Source: Struthio camelus
Lineage: Eukaryota; Chordata; Aves; Struthioniformes; Struthionidae
Direction: 5' to 3'
NCBI RefSeq assembly: GCF_040807025.1
Contig: NC_090956.1
Coordinates: 3,460,517 to 3,524,516, forward strand
Length of the DNA stretch: 64,000 bases
Under the pieces are notes generated by a model that was given only the letters and a program-made list of their open reading frames with translations, had not been told where the DNA came from and did not search any database. Each line of letters opens with the position of its first letter. Within the stretch, counting starts at the first letter, position 1. Shown one piece after another: positions 59,491 to 64,000 of this stretch. The position numbers were made by a program, and so were the translations under genes.

Positions 59491-59550
59491 CTGGTGCTTA
59501 CTCGGCATACAAAGCTCCCTTCGGAGCGCGTATCAGTGTCTGCAGTCAGC
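59491..59550 (+). other. FAM83G: FAM83G 5' UTR part of the first coding exon
   Basis: A T-rich tract ends in TTGTCAGCAG; the acceptor after 59490 (or three bases earlier) leaves about 60 bases before the ATG. The frame is open through this UTR, so an upstream ATG at 59494 exists. Family alignment supports the start at 59551. Confidence 0.6.
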
Positions 59551-60045
59551 ATGGCTTTCTCCCAGGTGCAGTGTCTGGACGACAGCCACGTTAACTGGAG
59601 GTCTAGTGAGTCCAAGCCTGAATTCTTCTATAGCGAGGAGCAACGCCTTGCCTTGGAGGCACTGGCCTCCCAGGGGCCAGACGCCTTTTACGAAGTCCTG
59701 AAGAAAGAGAATATCAGAGACTTCCTCTCTGAGCTGGAGCTAAAGAAGATCCTGGATACGCTCGAGACATACGACCCAGGCTCTGAATACATCCCACGCC
59801 ATGGCAGCAGCACAGGGGACAGTGAAGGCGACCACAACAGCCAAGGGGATGAGCAGGATGTGGCCCCATCCCTGGAGTACTGGCCACAAAGATCTGATCG
59901 GTCCATCCCCCAGCTGGACCTCAGCTGGCCCGAGACCATCGCCTACCGTGGGGTCACCCGCGCCACGGTGTACATGCAGCCGCCCATCGAAGGGCAGGCT
60001 CACATCAAGGAGGTGGTGAGGAAGATGATCTGCCAGGCTCAGAAG
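59551..60045 (+). CDS. FAM83G: FAM83G (PAWS1) first coding exon (partial gene)
   Basis: FAM83G is a cytoplasmic scaffold that binds casein kinase 1 and SMAD1 and modulates BMP and Wnt signalling. In mammals its loss affects skin and hair. The exon encodes residues 1-165, from MAFSQVQCLDDSHVNWRSSE to KMICQAQK, ending AAG|GTGAGG (phase 0). It matches the start of the human protein almost throughout: PEFFYSEEQRLALEAL, ENIRDFLSELELKKIL, SLEYWPQ.SDRSIPQLDLSWP and TIAYRGVTRATVYMQPP. It holds the first part of the DUF1669 PLD-like domain. The acidic, Ser/Gly-rich insert (about residues 88-110) is the variable part. The next exon (VIAVVMDMFTD in human) is not in the window. The gene lies antisense to SLC5A10, as in human. 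Confidence 0.96.
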
Positions 60046-63000
60046 GTGAGGCGCTCCTCGGGTACTGGGGCAGGAGTCGGTCTGGGTTGTTCCGTCGATG
60101 TTGCATCCTAAAGTCTTGCTCAGCCAGGCAATACTTGTCCTCTGGGAACCTCTGCCCAAGCAAAGGCATCAGGGTAAATCATTCCGGTTTCATTGCTAAT
60201 TCAGAGTAATCAATAATCTGGGATCAGTTTTTGCTGAAGATGCTGTTAGCCTGGTCTAACACGCCCTGGGAACAGTGTGACCTTTCCATGACTGCTACCG
60301 TAGCTGAGCTAGTCCCAGGGTCCCTATGTAGTTCTGAGGAAAAGAATGGGAGAAAAATCGTTTGAGCTGCTTCACAGCTCCAAGTCCAAGGTCCCAGCTA
60401 CCCGCCAAACATTATTTCCAGAGCACGGTGTAACTGCGCGTGGCAACACGCGGTAAGTGGAGGAGCCAAGTTCAGCCCTAGGGCAAAGCAGTGAAAGCCA
60501 CAGGTCTTGCGCTGACTTATATGAGGGTCAAGTTTGCTCTGAGATTGCCATATTGCTCCAAGTCAGCTTCATGCTGGCTTTGAGAGAGAAAAGATAAGCC
60601 AATGTGCAGCATAAGCCTGGGGAGATACTGAGGGAAAACCACAGCTAACGGCTGTCAACCCTCTTTGGGTTGTGATTTGGAGACTTGTCCTCGCTGCGGC
60701 AGCAAACCAAGGAGCAGAGATCTGGGGAGGCTCAGCGATCATGTCAGCGATGATGTCATGGCATGAGGATGGGGGAAGGAGGGGACAAGATAGGAGAGGA
60801 CCACATACATAGAAGGCCAGCTGTGGTGGGCAAAGGCCATTCCCAGTGACCCAGTGCCAGGTGAGAATTGGATGAGGGGTTGGTTTCTGCTGGTTTCACG
60901 GTGTTGGTTGATGACCAGCAAGCTCTGTCTGTTCGGTCCCTAGAGAAATTCAGCCTTGGGGGAGGGAGCATCCCATCCCAGGAGATGGTCCAGCAGTGAA
61001 ATGAGAGAGAACTGCCTCTCCCCTCCCTCCATTGGGGTTGCAGGGAAGCAGGAAGAGCAGATGGGCAGGTTGGGCAGCTCAGCTCGGCGGTCTCCTCTCC
61101 CAGGCTGGGACACAGCCACAGCATGGCAGACACGGGTCCAAGCTGCCTAGCTCCCGAGGCCACTGGACCGTCACCACGTGCCCCTCCTGGTCGGCAGGGC
61201 AAGTGCTGGAGCTCACAGAGGGCCTTCGGATCCTGGTGGGAAAGATGAGAAGCCTTCATCCAGAGCCAGATTAGAATCGCAGTCCCTCCAAGATCTGGTA
61301 GCCAGAGGGCCATGCATCTGAATGAGCAGGGAGGGTTCTCAAAGGGTCCATGTTGAGGCAGGAAACCTGATCTCTGAACATGTCTGAACCAGCTGGGTAC
61401 ATGGGCTAGCAGGGATGGCCAGGCTCTGCTCTCAGGGATGCAGGAGGTGAGCTGAGCTGGCTGCCAGGCGTGTGTAGGCCTGCTCCGAGGCAGGGGCCAT
61501 CTTCAGGCACTGGCCACCACTTCCCCTCTCTCTTGCAAACAATGAGGTAATCTTTACCCATGATGTTTTCCATGCCAAAAGGCTTTGCAGTGGGCTGCTT
61601 TCACACTGTAGGGAAACAGAGGGCTGAATTATTGCAAAGGACCGAGCTCATGGGATGCAGAATGGGAAGAACTTTCCCATTACTAAGAATGCCTCATCTC
61701 TGGGTCTTTCCAGCTGCCTCTGACAAAGTTTGCAGCTCCTGTCTGGCTTTGCCTACTCATTGCTTCCCACCTTCCCCCACACAAATGGCATCTCCTGACT
61801 CATCCTTTCTACTGTCCTCTTCCTGCTCAGTGGGGCCAGGTGGCTGAGTCAGGCAGCTGCTGGCCTGGGTGCCTCCACCATCCCCACCTCCGCTTGGATC
61901 GTCTCCAATCCTCCTGGATGCGACTGTGGCCAATGTTGCTATCCTCGTCACGTGGCATCAGGGAGGGGGGAGAAATCCTTCATCAGCTCTATAACATTTA
62001 GTTGCCTTGGAGTGAATTGGCATCAGACAGAGCCTACCTGAAGAGGCACTGAGGGCAGGAAATATGATTGTTAAAGAGGAGCCTGGAAAGCCAAGAAATA
62101 TGGGTGACGCTCTGCCACACGTCGTCAGTGACTTGAGCAAGTCTTTACGTTGCCCTAGAAAACGTAGAGGAGTGACACATCCAGCCTGGATGCTGGGCGT
62201 GTGCTTCAAGCCTGCAGTCTTGGGGCGGGAGGGGAAGTCTGGGAGCAGCAGAAGTTATTAAGGGTTTGACAAATGGGGCTCTACCAGGCCCTCCACTCCA
62301 CATACAAGGACTCTGGTTACTACAGCAGAACCTGCAATCACATACAGCTGAGCGAAGGTAACTGTTGGTGTAGGCACCCCTGGTTACAGGGACTCTGAGG
62401 TAGAACATGCTCCGCTGCACTCTGAGATTTAAGCTGAGGCTTGAGGTCCTTGTGGCAGCTTGGAGGTGAAACAGTTGGGCTGAGGAAGCCAAGAGAGCAC
62501 AGAGAGGGACAGGCCAGCTGACCCTCCATCAGATGTCGTGCTACAGTAGGTTGATCTTGTGTCCCATCCTTCCTGCCATGCCCCTTGGGCCAATCCTCCG
62601 GAGATACCTGGTCAGATCTTCAGCTCCTGTGCCCAGATTTGGTGAGAAGAAGCCCTTCAGCAGTTCCTGTGCACTGGAAGGGCAGGCTATGCTCCCACCT
62701 GCCCAGACCACCATTTCTGCATCCTAGCAGTGCTTTTCCTAATACTCATGTACGTTTTTATCACGTGGATCATTCAGTGATGAAAAAGGAAAAAAGTGCT
62801 ACTAGACATTTCAGCCATATCATCTCAAGTTTACCCTGATGCCCAGCCCCAGCTCAGCTGTCTCCTGTGGCCAACTTGTCCCGTCACGCTGGGAAACAGC
62901 AGAGCTCTTCATCCGGTTGTGATGGAGCACAGGTTTGGAAGAGCAATAGCTCTCTTGGTTTCAGTATTGTATCCTGCACATTGACCCTTGTTCCCAGCCG

Positions 63001-64000
63001 TTGTTGAAGATATTTGCTCTGAAATGCTCTCAGACGCCAAACACCAAATCACAACACGAAGGTTGCTATGTCACAGAGAGAAAAGCAAAGTCCGCCTGAC
63101 AGAGTGCCTGTCTGAGGAAAGTTCAGAGCGCATGTAAGCCCAGCTGCTGATGCTGGGTAGGTCCTCACAGCAGCTCAGAGGGGAAATGGTTTGCCTGAGG
63201 AAGCCAACAGTCAAGATTTAAGACCCCTTTAACGGTGACAATGTACGAATGTGCTTGCAGGTACAAGGCTAAATGCTGCTAAGTTAAGAGCCTCCAACTT
63301 ACTTGGTGAAGGGGCAAATCCAGGCAAGCTGGAGCAAGGGATGCAAATGATCCCTTAATCTTTCTGGAACAAAATGTGAGACAAGAAATGCAGGATCCTT
63401 GCAGCCACGTTCCTGCTCTCCCCAGGACCTGGTGGATCCTCATTTCTCCACCCGTAGCACAGAGGTGGTCAGAGATGAGATGTCCAGGCAGGCTTCAGGC
63501 TGGAGACTTCCCCAGGGCTTGGGCTGGGAGCACTGTAGATCCCCAGCCTCCTCTCCTGCAATTCAGATCCCAGCAGGCTGCAAAGCCCATAGGATTGGTA
63601 GGGAGGAAGGGTCTTCTGCCTCCCCTCCTTCACATGACTTTGGTTTTGGCTCTATCTGACCAGAAACCAGAACAGACTGAAAATTATGTCCTTGGTTAAA
63701 AGCCAGAGGAGATACTAATGAGTCTGACCTCTTCTTTCCCAGTCTGCATTTGAGGTTCCAGGTTGGGATCGTGGCAATATAATTAACCTTAGCAACTTCC
63801 AGCAAAGGTTGTGAGGCCCTATTAATTACTGTTTACAAAACTTTTGGCCCTTCCTGGATGAAAGGGTCAACAGGAGAGAGCAATTATTAACGTTACTTGT
63901 CCCACCTCTCCCTCTTCCCAACACACTTCTCTAATTGTGTGTTGGTGCCTGCCCAATTTATTAAATGCCCACGTGGTGTGACCCAAAAGCTATTATCTGA
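60046..64000 (+). other. FAM83G: FAM83G first coding intron (partial)
   Basis: Begins GTGAGG and runs to the window end. I searched for the following DUF1669 exon and did not find it. GC falls back to moderate levels. No SLC5A10 exon is visible on the minus strand and no repeat is clear. Confidence 0.75.

Noticed and set aside
62340-63230. Two short similar stretches (CTGAGGAAGCCAA) in the FAM83G intron, considered as SINE copies
   Set aside because: Similarity is limited to about a dozen bases and the surroundings do not align.

Overview
This is vertebrate nuclear DNA. Genes are split by GT-AG introns, CpG-rich promoter regions are present, and every recognised protein is vertebrate-specific. 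Repeat density is very low, with only a few degraded CR1-like and MIR-like fragments. Several introns are about 80-150 bp and the right half is extremely GC-rich. Together these suggest a sauropsid, most likely a bird, on a GC-rich (possibly micro-) chromosome. The species is inference; nothing here fixes it.

The gene order is the one known from the human 17p11.2 (Smith-Magenis) neighbourhood: EPN2 (-), GRAP (+), SLC5A10 (-), with FAM83G (+) lying opposite to and probably inside SLC5A10. Bases 1-26,000 are AT-rich and hold the first coding exon of EPN2 (1524-2118), an intron of about 24 kb on its 5' side, and a CpG island at about 26.04-27.55 kb that is the likely EPN2 promoter. Bases 27.5-44.4 kb form the EPN2-GRAP head-to-head intergenic region. 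It has no recognisable gene but shows a steep rise in GC, several CpG-rich blocks and a 7-bp tandem repeat.

GRAP is complete: five coding exons (44470-49051) give 217 residues with SH3-SH2-SH3 architecture and all key ligand-binding residues. SLC5A10 converges on it tail to tail. Its last six coding exons (53911 down to 50253, minus strand) encode the C-terminal half of SGLT5. FAM83G begins at 59551 and its first coding exon ends at 60045. Its next exon is beyond the right edge.

The genes do not form one pathway. EPN2 acts in clathrin endocytosis, GRAP in Ras signalling of lymphoid cells, SLC5A10 in renal sugar uptake, and FAM83G in CK1/BMP/Wnt signalling. I looked for a novel system and do not see one. 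The points worth a second look are gene architecture (nested and overlapping genes, compressed introns), minisatellites, the composition boundary and candidate regulatory sites. The many long open frames of the GC-rich half are composition artefacts.
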